From Ochotona curzoniae (taxonomy: Eukaryota; Chordata; Mammalia; Lagomorpha; Ochotonidae): a stretch of DNA of 64,000 nt. Shown here piece by piece: positions 22,928 to 32,649 of the stretch. The stretch lies in NCBI RefSeq assembly GCF_017591425.1, contig NW_024466218.1, positions 13,220,001 through 13,284,000 of the forward strand. The letters run 5' to 3'. Positions within the stretch are counted from its first letter, which is position 1, and each line of letters begins with the position of its first letter. Below the pieces are notes generated by a model. That model made no database searches. It was not told where the DNA came from and worked only from the letters and a program-made list of their open reading frames with translations. A program made the position numbers and the translations under genes.

Positions 22928-23124
22928 AAGAAAGCTGTTTTTCTACATAACCACAATGTCACCACCAACAACAAAATTAACAATTATATATACATAAATA
23001 GCTTGTATTCATATTTCATGTTTCTGACAGAGCATATCAGAAACCACTTGATCATATGGATTATTAAAAATAGTTCACAGCTCAAATATATTTAAAACCA
23101 TGTGAAAAGTCCATTTGGAAACAT

Positions 23125-23320
23125 TGCATCAGAGAACCTAGCATGAAGTCCTGGTTTGACCTCAAGCTCAGTATCCTGATAATGTGCAAATTGGGAAGTA
23201 GTTGGAGTTTGTCCAACCAGGATATGACTGTTGCTGACATTTGGGGCGTGAACCAATGGTGGAAAATCTCGGTGCATGTCTGTTTGCCTTTCAACTGCAA
23301 TTACAATAAATGCAAATGTT
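23125..23320 (+). mobile_element. Old C-SINE, 3' half
   Basis: 'tgacatttggggcgtgaacc', 'ggtggaaaatctcggtg', 'gcctttcaactgcaatt' plus a short tail identify the 3' half. The 5' half is lost or unrecognisable. Confidence 0.7.
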
Positions 23321-23652
23321 TTTTGAGATTGAAATTAAGAAAAGTGTGTTTATTTCTACCACTTTTATTCATCACAGCCAGTACATTAGGAAATAAATTA
23401 ATATATATATAGAAATGCATAAATGAACAAGTGAAAATAATAGATAGTAGATAAATGTATTTTTAAATGTAGATTTGCAAATAAGAAAAAATTGTCATTT
23501 CCTTACAGTGATATTAAGAGATGAGATATATTGAAGTTCAAAAGAACCCTACAGATCAACTTTCAAAATGAATGAGATGCTATGATGTGATTGCTGATAC
23601 AAACTCAGTTATAAAAATAAATTTGTTTCTAGACATCAATTACCATTATTTT

Positions 23653-23973
23653 AAATATTTATTTATTTATTTGCATTTGAAATGCAGAGTTATAGAGAGA
23701 AAAGGGGAAACAGAGAGATCTTCCATCTGCTGCTCCACTTCCCGAATGACTGCAAGACCAGAGGTAAGCTTGTCCAAAGCCAGGAGACGGGAGCTTCATT
23801 CAAGCCTCCTGTATGGATGCAGGGGCCCAAACGCTTGGGCCAACTTCCACTGTTTCTCCTGGTAGATCAGAGAGCAGGATCAGAAGTGGAGCTGCTGGGA
23901 CTCAAACTGGCACCCATACAAATGATGGTGCCCAAAGTGAAAGCTTAGCCTACCAAACCATAGCACCGGTCTC
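23653..23973 (-). mobile_element. C-SINE, full length
   Basis: Minus strand: 'atttatttatttatttgc', 'gaaatgcagagttatagag', 'gatcttccatctgctgc', 'gaagtggagctgctgggac', 'aagcttagcctaccaaacc' and 'atagcaccggtctcc'. Confidence 0.9.
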
Positions 23974-24165
23974 CAACACTGTTAAGTAACTGAATTATTT
24001 ATTTGTTTTTGCATATATTATTAATTTTATGGATCAAAATGTTTTCAGTTACCTTAGAATAGAACCAAGAAATTACACTTAACTCCTGAAATATTCTTTA
24101 GGAGAATACTATGAAAGTCATCCACAAAATCTTAAATGCCTGGATAATGGATTAAAAGAAGAATT

Positions 24166-24491
24166 CTTTAGGATTCATTTATTTTTATTGGAAAGTCAGA
24201 TTTACAGAGACAAGGAAAGGCAGAGAGAAAGATCTCTCCTCTGGTTCATTCCCCAAGTGGTCACAATGGCTGGAGCTTAGCCAAGCTGAAGCCAGAAGCA
24301 AGGAGCTTCTTCTGGGTGTCTCACGTACATGCAGGGTCCCAAGGGTTTGTGCAGTCCTCTGCTGCTTTCCCCGACCGGAAGCAGGGAGCTGGATGGGAAG
24401 TAGAGCAGCCAGGACAAGAAATGGTGACCAGTGGAAACCCAAAGTATTCAAGGTAAGGATTTAGCCTCTGAGTTATCTAGGGCACTGGCCC
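24166..24491 (-). mobile_element. C-SINE, complete, with target-site duplication
   Basis: Complete minus-strand C-SINE ('attcatttatttttattgg' to 'ctagggcactggccc'). The flanks ttaaaagaagaatt (24152-24165) and ttagaagaagaatt (24492-24505) form a 14-base duplication with one mismatch. Confidence 0.95.
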
Positions 24492-24539
24492 TTAGAAGAA
24501 GAATTTATTTGAGAATTATATATAAAAAAAAAAAGGAAA

Positions 24540-24705
24540 AAAAACCAAGGGAAACTATGAGTGATTTGTTAATTGGGACAAATATATTATTCTAATATGA
24601 GATATTAATAGTAACGACAGTTGAATATTGGAACTCTTTGCACTCTTTCACTTTTTTGTTTTGTAAATGTAAAACCGCTTTGCAATCAAAAAGGTAAAAA
24701 ACAAG
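24540..24705 (+). mobile_element. Old L1M-type 3' UTR end
   Basis: 'gatattaatagtaa', 'ttggaactctttgcact' and 'ttttgtaaatgtaaaaccgc' resemble the last part of L1M 3' UTRs, followed by an A-rich end near 24690. Confidence 0.6.
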
Positions 24706-24744
24706 AATAATCTTCTCAAATTCAATACAATCTTAAACGCTTCA

Positions 24745-25245
24745 AAATTATGTTTAATTTTTGGCACTTGAAAATTGATTGTGAAATTCATATGGAAAAA
24801 TAAAAAGAGGCAAGACATGCTGGGAGATCAATATAGGAAGATTTGATTTACAGTAATTAAGAGAGTGTGGTGTTGATTCGGGGAGCGTCAATACAATATG
24901 CCCGCAAGTGATCCGCGTGCGTGTGGACTTTGGCTTCTGACAAAGTGAGATTGTAGAACAACGCTGTTTTCTATAAATACTGGTGAAAAAATGGAATATC
25001 TCTATGTGAAAAAGCACAGAAATTCTATTTTTATTTTATGCTATCAAAAAGATCATTCCTTGTGATGCATAGCTCTAGATACACAGATCAGAAAATGAAT
25101 CTTATGGAATATGTCATGAGAAATTTCTTAGAATGCTTTTATTATCTCAGATACAACAGTTTCTTAGATAGGATACCAAAAGTTCACTGTGGTATTAATA
25201 CATAACTTAATTGTGAACTATTCAAATGATAAATTACTGTGTAAC
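24745..25245 (+). mobile_element. Old L1 ORF2 fragment
   Basis: 'aaattgattgtgaaattcat', 'gatttacagtaattaagag', 'agtgtggtgttgattcgggg' and 'ttggcttctgacaaagtg' follow the L1 ORF2 C-terminal coding order. The frame is broken, so no protein. An unusual CpG cluster lies at 24877-24927. Confidence 0.75.
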
Positions 25246-26187
25246 AAGGAAAAAAGTAAAATGCATTCCTGCTTAACACTGAAAGTGAGTTCTAAACTCA
25301 TAGCATTGTCCGAAAGAGCACAGACAAATAGAAACAGCCCTTGATCATTATCAAACAGCCCTCCTACTCATGAGCACACTATTACAGCTATAAAAACACT
25401 GAATTCACCTTCTGAGAAAGAGAACATTCATTATTAAGTACAGGCCTGGAGGAAAAAGGAGCAAGTTACGTCCAAGTCCAAAGCCATCTTCCCATGAAGA
25501 AAGGGTTTGGCAATGTATTGGGTGAGAGTAATTGCGGTGGAACTGGGTGAACTGAAGTGACAGAACATGATGGCTGCAGATGGAGGCGTGGAGAAAGTCC
25601 TTTAAGCGTGCACCTTGAGAATGGTGCCTAGAGATAATGTTTTGTTCAAAGATGGCTACTGAGAGGTCAGCAGAAGTGTGTCATTTAACATTAGAATGAA
25701 CTCTAAGGTAATTCTGTGGTACTCTGAGTGACTGTATGCTGTGCCCAGGTTCCAACTACAAGATTAGCTGTAGCCAGTTCTGTCCAGTTTTATCAGAGCT
25801 ACTAGAAAGATAGCTCAGCAGATTTTTTTTTTTTTGGCAAAGCACCTATTATGGAAATTCAATTTACTATGCAACACGTGGGCAAGGAAATATTATGGGC
25901 CGTCAGCCTGCCAGGCAACTACTGCAAACTTGCTGTTAAGTGAGAGCAGGGTATCTTTTATGTTCTGCACTTTAGTGATTCTTTTTCAACTATTATTTAA
26001 GGTATTTTACAAAATATGAAAGAAAATAACACTATTTTTTCTTTTTGAAACATATAATTATCTAGCAAATATTGAAATAAAATTTGGTGTCAGGGAAGTT
26101 ATTGCTTGGGGGAGGGAAGCGTGCATTGTTCTGTACCCTGGTTTGGTGGGGCAGGAGCTTTATTGGAGAATACAGCATCTCACTGAA
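25246..26187. other. Unassigned stretch
   Basis: No repeat named. A T run lies at 25824-25834. Composition is more balanced at 25430-25760 than in the flanks. Confidence 0.45.
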
Positions 26188-26460
26188 GGGAGGCAGGCGT
26201 TTGATGTAGCAGTTGAGATGTCCTGGAGATATTCATAGTGAAGTGCGAGAGTTCTTGTGCAGGTCCTTTTCCAGTTCTAGCTTCCCACTGATATGCAGCC
26301 TGCGAGGCAGCAGGTGCTCACCAAGTGCGTCTCTGCGATGCCCAGGGGCCGCCATGTTGAGTGCTTGGCTCCTGGATTCATTCTGTTTGTATTTGTGAGC
26401 TCTCGGACTCACTCTGTATTTTTTCTCTGTTTCTCAAATAGAATATATTTTAAATACTAA
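26188..26460 (+). mobile_element. Old C-SINE
   Basis: 'gatgtagcagttgagatg', 'ccagttctagcttcccactg', 'gaggcagcaggtgctcacc' and 'tttctcaaatagaatat' are plus-strand blocks of the old C-SINE subfamily. Its A-rich tail runs into the microsatellite that follows. Confidence 0.75.
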
Positions 26461-26526
26461 AAGTGGTTTTATATATATATACATACACACATATACATAC
26501 ACACACACACACACACACATATATGT
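26461..26526 (+). repeat. (TA)n/(CA)n microsatellite
   Basis: Alternating TA, TACA and CA units sitting exactly between a SINE tail and another SINE, most likely grown from a SINE A-tail. Confidence 0.9.
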
Positions 26527-26530
26527 ATTT

Positions 26531-26838
26531 AGCATCTGTTTATTTTTATTGGAAAGTCAGATATATAGAGAGGACCAGAGACAGAGAGGAAAATCTTCAC
26601 TCCCCAGGTGTCCACAAAGTCCAGAGCTGAGCTGATCCAAACCCAGAAGCCAGGAATTTCTTTCGGGTCCCCCATGTGAGTTTAGGGTCCCAAGGCTTTG
26701 GGCTGTCTACTGCTTTCCCAGACCATAAACAGGGAGCTGTATGGGAAGTGGGGAGGCAGGGACAAGAACCGCCTCCTATATGGAATCCTGGTGTGTGCAA
26801 GGTGAGGACTTCAGCTGCTTGGCTACTGCACCAGGCCC
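26531..26838 (-). mobile_element. C-SINE, full length
   Basis: Minus-strand element: 'tttatttttattggaaagtc', 'agagaggaccagagacag', 'cccaaggctttgggctg', 'tgtgcaaggtgaggactt', 'actgcaccaggccc'. Confidence 0.95.
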
Positions 26839-26860
26839 TCTATTTATATATATATATATT
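26839..26860 (+). repeat. (TA)n tract between two SINEs
   Basis: Short TA run lying between the minus-strand SINEs 26531-26838 and 26861-27184. Confidence 0.8.
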
Positions 26861-27184
26861 TTTAAATACTTGTTTTTATTGGAAAATCAGATTTGCAGAG
26901 AGGAGAGACACAGAGAGAAAGATCTTCTATGTACTTAGTTCACTTCCCAGAAGGCCGTAGTGGCCGCAGCTGAGTTGATCCAAAGCCAGGACTCAGCAGC
27001 CTCTTCCAAGTCTCCCAAGTGGATACAGGGTCCCAAGGCTTTGGGCTATCCTCCACTGCTTTTCCAGGCCAGGAGCAGAGAGCTCAACAGAAAATGGAGC
27101 AGTCAGGACATGAACTCATGTCTATATGTGGGGCTGACACTTTCAGGCTAAGGATTACAAAGTTAAGCCATCATATTGGCCCCT
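26861..27184 (-). mobile_element. C-SINE, full length, tandem to the previous one
   Basis: Minus strand: 'tacttgtttttattggaaaa', 'aggagagacacagagag', 'gtcccaaggctttgggc', 'aagttaagccatcatattgg'. Same orientation as 26531-26838 with only a TA run between, so one landed in or next to the tail of the other. Confidence 0.95.
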
Positions 27185-27812
27185 AGAAATTTAAATATTA
27201 TGGAACTCTACATGTGTATTTTATGTGTTCTACGTGTTTTATCTCATGACAATAAATAAATAGGACACAAGAGAGGAAATACCTTAAAGTATGTGAAGTA
27301 GCTAACTTTAAAAGACTGTTTTCTTTTCCTAGAGCTGCTTATCTGAAAGCATCATCTTCCCTGATGACCTGAGATGAGGCCCCTTCCCCTTTCAAATATA
27401 CTATATTTATATTTTTTGCAGATATTCGAAAGGAAGAGATTTTTATTCTTTCTAAAATTTTATTCAAAAGATAAGTTGCAGATAAAGTAGCCAAGAGACT
27501 CTTGCAAGCTGATCTCCAAAGGCAGGTCAGGATGCAGCCCCTTGCTGCCTTGATGGCGTCTCCTTAATTAACAAAGCAGAGGCTGTAATGGAGAGAGGCC
27601 TCGGAGTGCCACCGCAGTTAATGGTCTGTTAGCATTTCATTTTAAAGGCCTGGGGATAGAGGGCTTAACCCAGGGAAGGGGACTTGGAAAACAAATTACA
27701 AACCACCAAATGATTAGGCTCCTTAGAAATTATTCCGTGGAAAGAGAAGGAAAAATGCAAGAAAAGTTAAAGGTTTTCATTTACTTTGTTTGCGATCAGA
27801 AGGATAGCATTG
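27185..27812. other. Non-repetitive stretch, candidate regulatory element
   Basis: No repeat recognised. The segment 27480-27740 is balanced in composition and rich in homeodomain-type cores: TTAATTAA at 27564-27571, then 'cagttaatgg' and 'aatgattagg'. Such clusters are common in conserved enhancers, but conservation cannot be judged from one sequence. Confidence 0.35.
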
Positions 27813-27828
27813 TCTGTGATGTATTTTA

Positions 27829-28165
27829 TTTATTTATTTTAAAGATTTATTTTGTTTTTATTGGAAAGTCAGATAGACAGAGGAGGAGAGACAGAAAGAA
27901 AAATCTTCCATCTGCCGATTCACTCTCCAAGGGGCCACTTATAGCCAGAGCTACGCTGTTCCGAAGCCAGGAGCCAGGACCCTCTTCCGGATCCCCCCTC
28001 AGGTGCAGGGTCCCAAGGCCTTAGGATGTCCTTGACTGCTTTCCCAGGCCACAAGTAGGGAGCTGGTTGGGAAACGAGACCACCAGGATTAGAATTGGTG
28101 CCCATATGGAATCCCAGCACATGCAAGAAGAGGACTTTAACAGCCAGGCTACTGCGCTGGGCCCA
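27829..28165 (-). mobile_element. C-SINE, complete, with target-site duplication
   Basis: Complete minus-strand element ending 'actgcgctgggccca'. Flanks tctgtgatgtatttta (27813-27828) and tctgtaatggatttta (28166-28181) form a 16-base duplication with two mismatches. Few changes from the other young copies. Confidence 0.95.
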
Positions 28166-28181
28166 TCTGTAATGGATTTTA

Positions 28182-28567
28182 ATTTCCTCCAAAATGATAA
28201 ATTTTTAAAAAGCAAAATATTTTTTAATAATCATTTTGACACTGGGTAATAATTAATCTGCTTATATAATTCCCCTAAAGATAATTCTTTTAGTCAAATA
28301 ACTGCTATTGCATTTATTATAGTTTGTTGTTACCTTGAAGTTTTAGAGAATTTTTACATAGTTGGTGCAAAAGCATTAAAGACAAAAAAATTACCAACAA
28401 CTGGCAACTTCCTCCAATGGAGCACAATTATACAAGGAAAAAGGAAAGCTTATAAAAATAAAGATTGTATAGAAAAATGGTGTGCCTGTAAGTGTGTTTG
28501 TTAAAAGAGGAAGGATAAATATCCAATGGTCATCTGTCTTCTTTTTTTTAGGATTAAAACAGGAGGT
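28182..28567. other. Unassigned AT-rich stretch
   Basis: Nothing recognised apart from 'agttggtgcaaaagcatt' near 28362, a phrase seen in mariner-like elements but too short to call. Confidence 0.4.
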
Positions 28568-28906
28568 TGTGCATTTGACCTAGTAGTTCAGTATCTGGCT
28601 TGGATGCCCCTGGCACACATTGGGATGCCGAGGTCTGATGTCCAGGTCCAGTTCCCGCCTTCAGCATCAGGTGATAGCCGAATCCAGAAGGCAGAACCGA
28701 TAACTCATGTAATTAAACCCTTACCACTCACAGGGAGAGCTAGATTGGGTTTTTAGTTCCTGGCTTCAGTCCCTCTGGCCAAGACATTTGGGGAGTAAAA
28801 CATCAGATAAGAGCTCTCTCACTTTCTCTAGAAAAAAAAAATATATATATATATACAAGTAAAAATAAATTTAAAATAAATAAATCAGCAAATAAATAAA
28901 TAAAAC
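28568..28906 (+). mobile_element. Old C-SINE with expanded tail
   Basis: 'cctagtagttcagtatc', 'gacatttggggagtaaaac', 'gagctctctcactttctc' mark a plus-strand C-SINE. The tail holds an A run, (TA)n and then (AAATA)n to 28906. Confidence 0.8.
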
Positions 28907-31009
28907 CAGTATATGAAAATGGTGTTCTAGAAAAGGAAAATCTCTTGCTATCAAACACAGTTAGCAGCAAACGGTACAGCCTGCAGTTACTACATGTGCC
29001 CGGATTTGCCTTTTATAACAGTTCCTTATGTCTGGATTCATGTCTTTCCTTTAATCCATTAGGATGTATATAAGCTAACAAGACTGCAAACAAGTATTTT
29101 CACTTATGTGTGGTAGAGCAGATATTTCCCAGGCAACATGTATATAGTGTATAAGACCTGCAAGCAAGGAAAATGGCCCCTATGAGCAAGATCTGAATTC
29201 TCAACCCGAGTCTCTGGTTTAGGCACTTGCATATTCACCCATTTATTCACTTCACTATTCACTGGTAATATTTTTAATAGCATGATATCTCATTACAAAA
29301 CATGAGTGAAAAATTACTTTTTACTTTTCCTTCCGTACTTTGCAGATTGAAGGGAAAATTGAAGATAATACTCAGACACAGTGTAGGTATTGTTTATCCT
29401 GTTGCCTTTCTCTAAACACACATACTTTTTCTACTGCAAGCCCAGCAAGTTCAATATCTCATGATGATAAGAAAAAAACAAGCCTACAACCTTTGAGGTC
29501 AATGTGTCACGTGTAAGGAATGAACATCGTGTCTTGCACACAGAGGACACTCAATGTCAACAGTTTCTGTGCATTAGATCATCGGGTTATTCCAGCGCCT
29601 TCTAAGGAAGCTGAAGTGTGAGTGTTCCTTTTGCCTCACCCCACAAACTGACCTGGTTTCTTAAGTTGTCCTTAATTCCATGTCGTCACGTATCAGTGAT
29701 GTCCCACAACAAACGGGGGCCTCAAAGCTCAAAATCAGGGGACAGAAAAGTGGGAAAAGAGTAAAGCATGAACATTGAGGTTGTTCCAAAATAAGCTCTG
29801 CTGGCTGGGCTTGAGGATGTGACTTCGAGGGTAATAATGCTTTTTTTTTTAAATTCAAAGATGAGGGAAAACCAAGCCTAAGATTTGAAGTTTATGGTGG
29901 AATCTGTGTTATGGAGCAATATCTCAACAGTGGATAAGCAAATACTAGGGAGAAGGCGAGGGGGTGGAATCACAGCATGGGATGAATATTTACATATTTT
30001 AATAAAAACAAATTATCTCTCCTGAAAGTAATTAATTGTGAAATTATTTAATTATGTGGCAGCAATAAGGGGGAAACAATGTTCGAGGTTTTGTTTTTTT
30101 TTTGGTAAATTCCAGTTTTACGTAAACAATGATTTGAGTCTAGATTCTTTAGTAAGTAATTCTTTGCTGAAATCTCAGGATGTCAAGCCATTTTTTCCCT
30201 CACTAGTGCTACACCGAAATGCAGTAATTATGCAATTAGAAGAAATTGCTCTTGCGGATTTCTTTCAGTTTTGAAATAGGCGTTTGGAAAGTGGTGGAGA
30301 AAGGAGATACAATAGAATTCCTGAGAAGCATGGGCTTGACTTTGAAATATTTATTCAAGCAAAAACTCTCATTGATTGCCATGTCAATTTCTCAGCATGC
30401 CTGCAGAAAAATAAACACAGAAATATAGAATCTAATGTTTAGATGGAAACCTACAAATTATCTAATCCAGCTTCCTACACAATACAGAAAGATTTCCCAC
30501 CACAAGGCCATCAGAAAGTCACCGATTTTATTAACACAAAGTGTGTGTGTGAGAACTCACTGCCCTGCAGTTGTGGTGGGAGTGAATTCTCCCGGTTCCA
30601 GTCTCCTTAAAGTTTTGTCTGTCACATTAGTTTCTGCTTCTTTACAGCACAGGATGGGTCTAATTAGTCTTCCACCTTTAGTCTCTCAAATATTTGCACA
30701 CGCTGATTATTTTTCACTTTTGGATCTCTTCTATGCTTCAGTCTTCACATTCCTGCCGCTAGCAGGAATCCTGCTGGTTGCATGTCCAAGATGCTTTCAC
30801 CAGAAAGAGTTCATGCATGAGCATCTCCCCTGAAACTTAGTTTCTCAAATTTCATAACCTTTTCCAGAGCAGGTGCAACAGCAACAGCAGCCGCACAGAT
30901 TTGCTCATCCGGTCCTAAGCAGTCCAGTGTTTCCTTTTCTGTGTTCCTAAAGTTCATGGGGCGGTCACTTCAGCGTGAGGATGCCACATCAGACGACTCA
31001 AGTCATTAC
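28907..31009. other. Long unassigned stretch
   Basis: About 2.1 kb with few SINEs compared with its flanks. An open frame at 30435-30833 (132 codons, plus) has no start context, splice sites or recognised similarity and is not called. A CAG-like run (aacagcaacagcagcc) lies near 30880. Confidence 0.4.
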
Positions 31010-31190
31010 ATTCATGGCGTGGGCCCAGGCAAAGGACCTCACTCCATCCATTCCTTCATCAGTAAAGTGAGACTGATTTTAATACCTGTCTTGTTCCATG
31101 GAGATTAAAGAAGTTAATATTTGTAAAAGACTTAGAACAATGCCTGACACATACTGTTTCCCAAGTGCTCATTAAATGAATGGCTGAATC
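31010..31190 (+). mobile_element. MIR element, 3' part
   Basis: 'ttccttcatcagtaaagtg', 'aatacctgtcttgttcc', 'agacttagaacaatgcctg' and 'agtgctcattaaatgaatgg' follow MIR order. Confidence 0.85.
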
Positions 31191-31477
31191 AAGGACTTCA
31201 TATTTATATTGCATTTCATAAGTTTGCTTTGGGCCAGTTGTTCTCGGCTTTTATTTTTCCTGCATGTTTGTTCAGCAGAGTAAGCCCTTTTGTTAGAATA
31301 CCATGCCAGACTCAGTAAATGAAATAAAAAGCTGCTCCGTGTGCACCCAGGAGAAGACCTGTACTGGGTGTGAACTTTGTGTACATCCTGTCATCCCAAA
31401 AGGCATATTCAGACATGTTGGGCTCTGAGTAAACAATAGAGATGTTCTAATATATGCATGTACTATAACCATGCGCG

Positions 31478-31478
<1 letters not shown>

Positions 31479-31519
<41 letters not shown>
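31479..31519 (+). repeat. (CA)n microsatellite
   Basis: About 20 uninterrupted CA units abutting the old SINE at 31520. The longest pure dinucleotide run in the window and so likely polymorphic. Confidence 0.97.
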
Positions 31520-31520
<1 letters not shown>

Positions 31521-31770
31521 GGAGATAGAGATAGACATATACTGAGATCTCTCATTCACACATGACATTTCTATAACAGCCAGGACTGAACAAAGCTAGG
31601 CGCTTGGAGCTTAATAAAAAAAATCTTCTGCATGAATGCTAGAGACCAAACTCCATGAAGCATTATCCCGTCTCCCAGGGTGTGCACTAGCAAGATGCTG
31701 GACTAGAAAACAAAGCCAGCACTCGCACCCAGGCACTTAGGAGTGGCAGCTATCCTAAGCAGTGTGCAGA
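31520..31770 (-). mobile_element. Old C-SINE
   Basis: 'atagagatagacatatac', 'aacagccaggactgaac', 'ctcccagggtgtgcactagc' and 'cctaagcagtgtgcagacc' are antisense C-SINE phrases. The tail is replaced by the CA repeat. Confidence 0.75.
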
Positions 31771-32399
31771 CCACGTGGGAACTCCCACACTCTAGCAATA
31801 TATTTTGTTCCTGAATGTTTGGTAATACATGAAACGCTTTTTTTTTTTCCAGAAACTTCTTGAGTATAAAGAAACTATTTTTTATCACTAAAATGTGGTG
31901 GAAAATAGCACTTGTGAAGTGTAGGAGAATGACATCCATAATGTTTCTGTTCTTGTGAGTCACTGATCATTCATTGTTTCAGTTCATGCATCACCTAATG
32001 CTACTTCATCTTGCCCACTTTGCTACAATTTTCCCCCAACAATGGTGTGATTTTACCTGATGTTTGTCTGAAATTAAAAAAAAAATGCATCCAGTTTATA
32101 ACATTATTCAACCTGAGAGCCTAGTGGGCTTCTCCACAAAGAAGAAAGGTTTATCAAAGCTAGTTACACTCTGGTGACTCCCAGAAGTTCCTTCTTTTCT
32201 TAGTGCTTAGATTCTTTCTGGACTTTTAGTCCTTTAAGACATTTATCAATGATACCGGCAATAGACATCTGCCTAGGTTACTTTGTACTCAGGTATCCTG
32301 GTGGAATGAGAGAGCCAGTACTGGCAGGCATCCTCAGACTGGTTAAAGCAAAATTTGTGTTGATTCTGTCAGTATGCCAGAATAGTTCCTTCTTATTTA
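31771..32399. other. Unassigned stretch
   Basis: No repeat or gene recognised up to the start of the GC-richer array region. Confidence 0.45.
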
Positions 32400-32649
32400 T
32401 TTATCTATTTTAAGATAAGCAGGGAAGTCAGAGAATGCCAGGTTGGGACACGCCACTCCAGCCCCCAGGCAGAGGGGTGCAGATTGTCCCGGGAAGGGGC
32501 TCAGGAGATGTGTTGGAGTGGGAGCAGCTGAGGACATGTTTGACAGTGGAGGGATGATTTCCGGGGTCCTCCAAGGACTGGGCCACTGCCCTTGCAGGTA
32601 GGCACAGGAACTGAGACAGAGTGATTTAGAGGAGGGAGACCAGAGGGAA
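32400..32649 (+). other. GC-richer leader before the tandem array
   Basis: Single-copy looking block, clearly more GC-rich than the AT-rich DNA to its left ('cagcccccaggcagagg', 'ttgtcccgggaaggggc'). The change of composition starts here, so I take it as the 5' part of the same insertion as the array. Confidence 0.45.

Noticed and set aside
28362..28379. Mariner-like phrase agttggtgcaaaagcatt
   Set aside because: Too short and without matching terminal inverted repeat.
30435..30833. 132-codon plus-strand frame with a hydrophobic stretch
   Set aside because: No similarity, no splice sites, no coding signal; length is compatible with chance.
31479..31519. Tandem CA run considered as part of a larger array or CRISPR-like repeat
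   Set aside because: A simple microsatellite; no spaced direct repeats of CRISPR type occur anywhere in the window.
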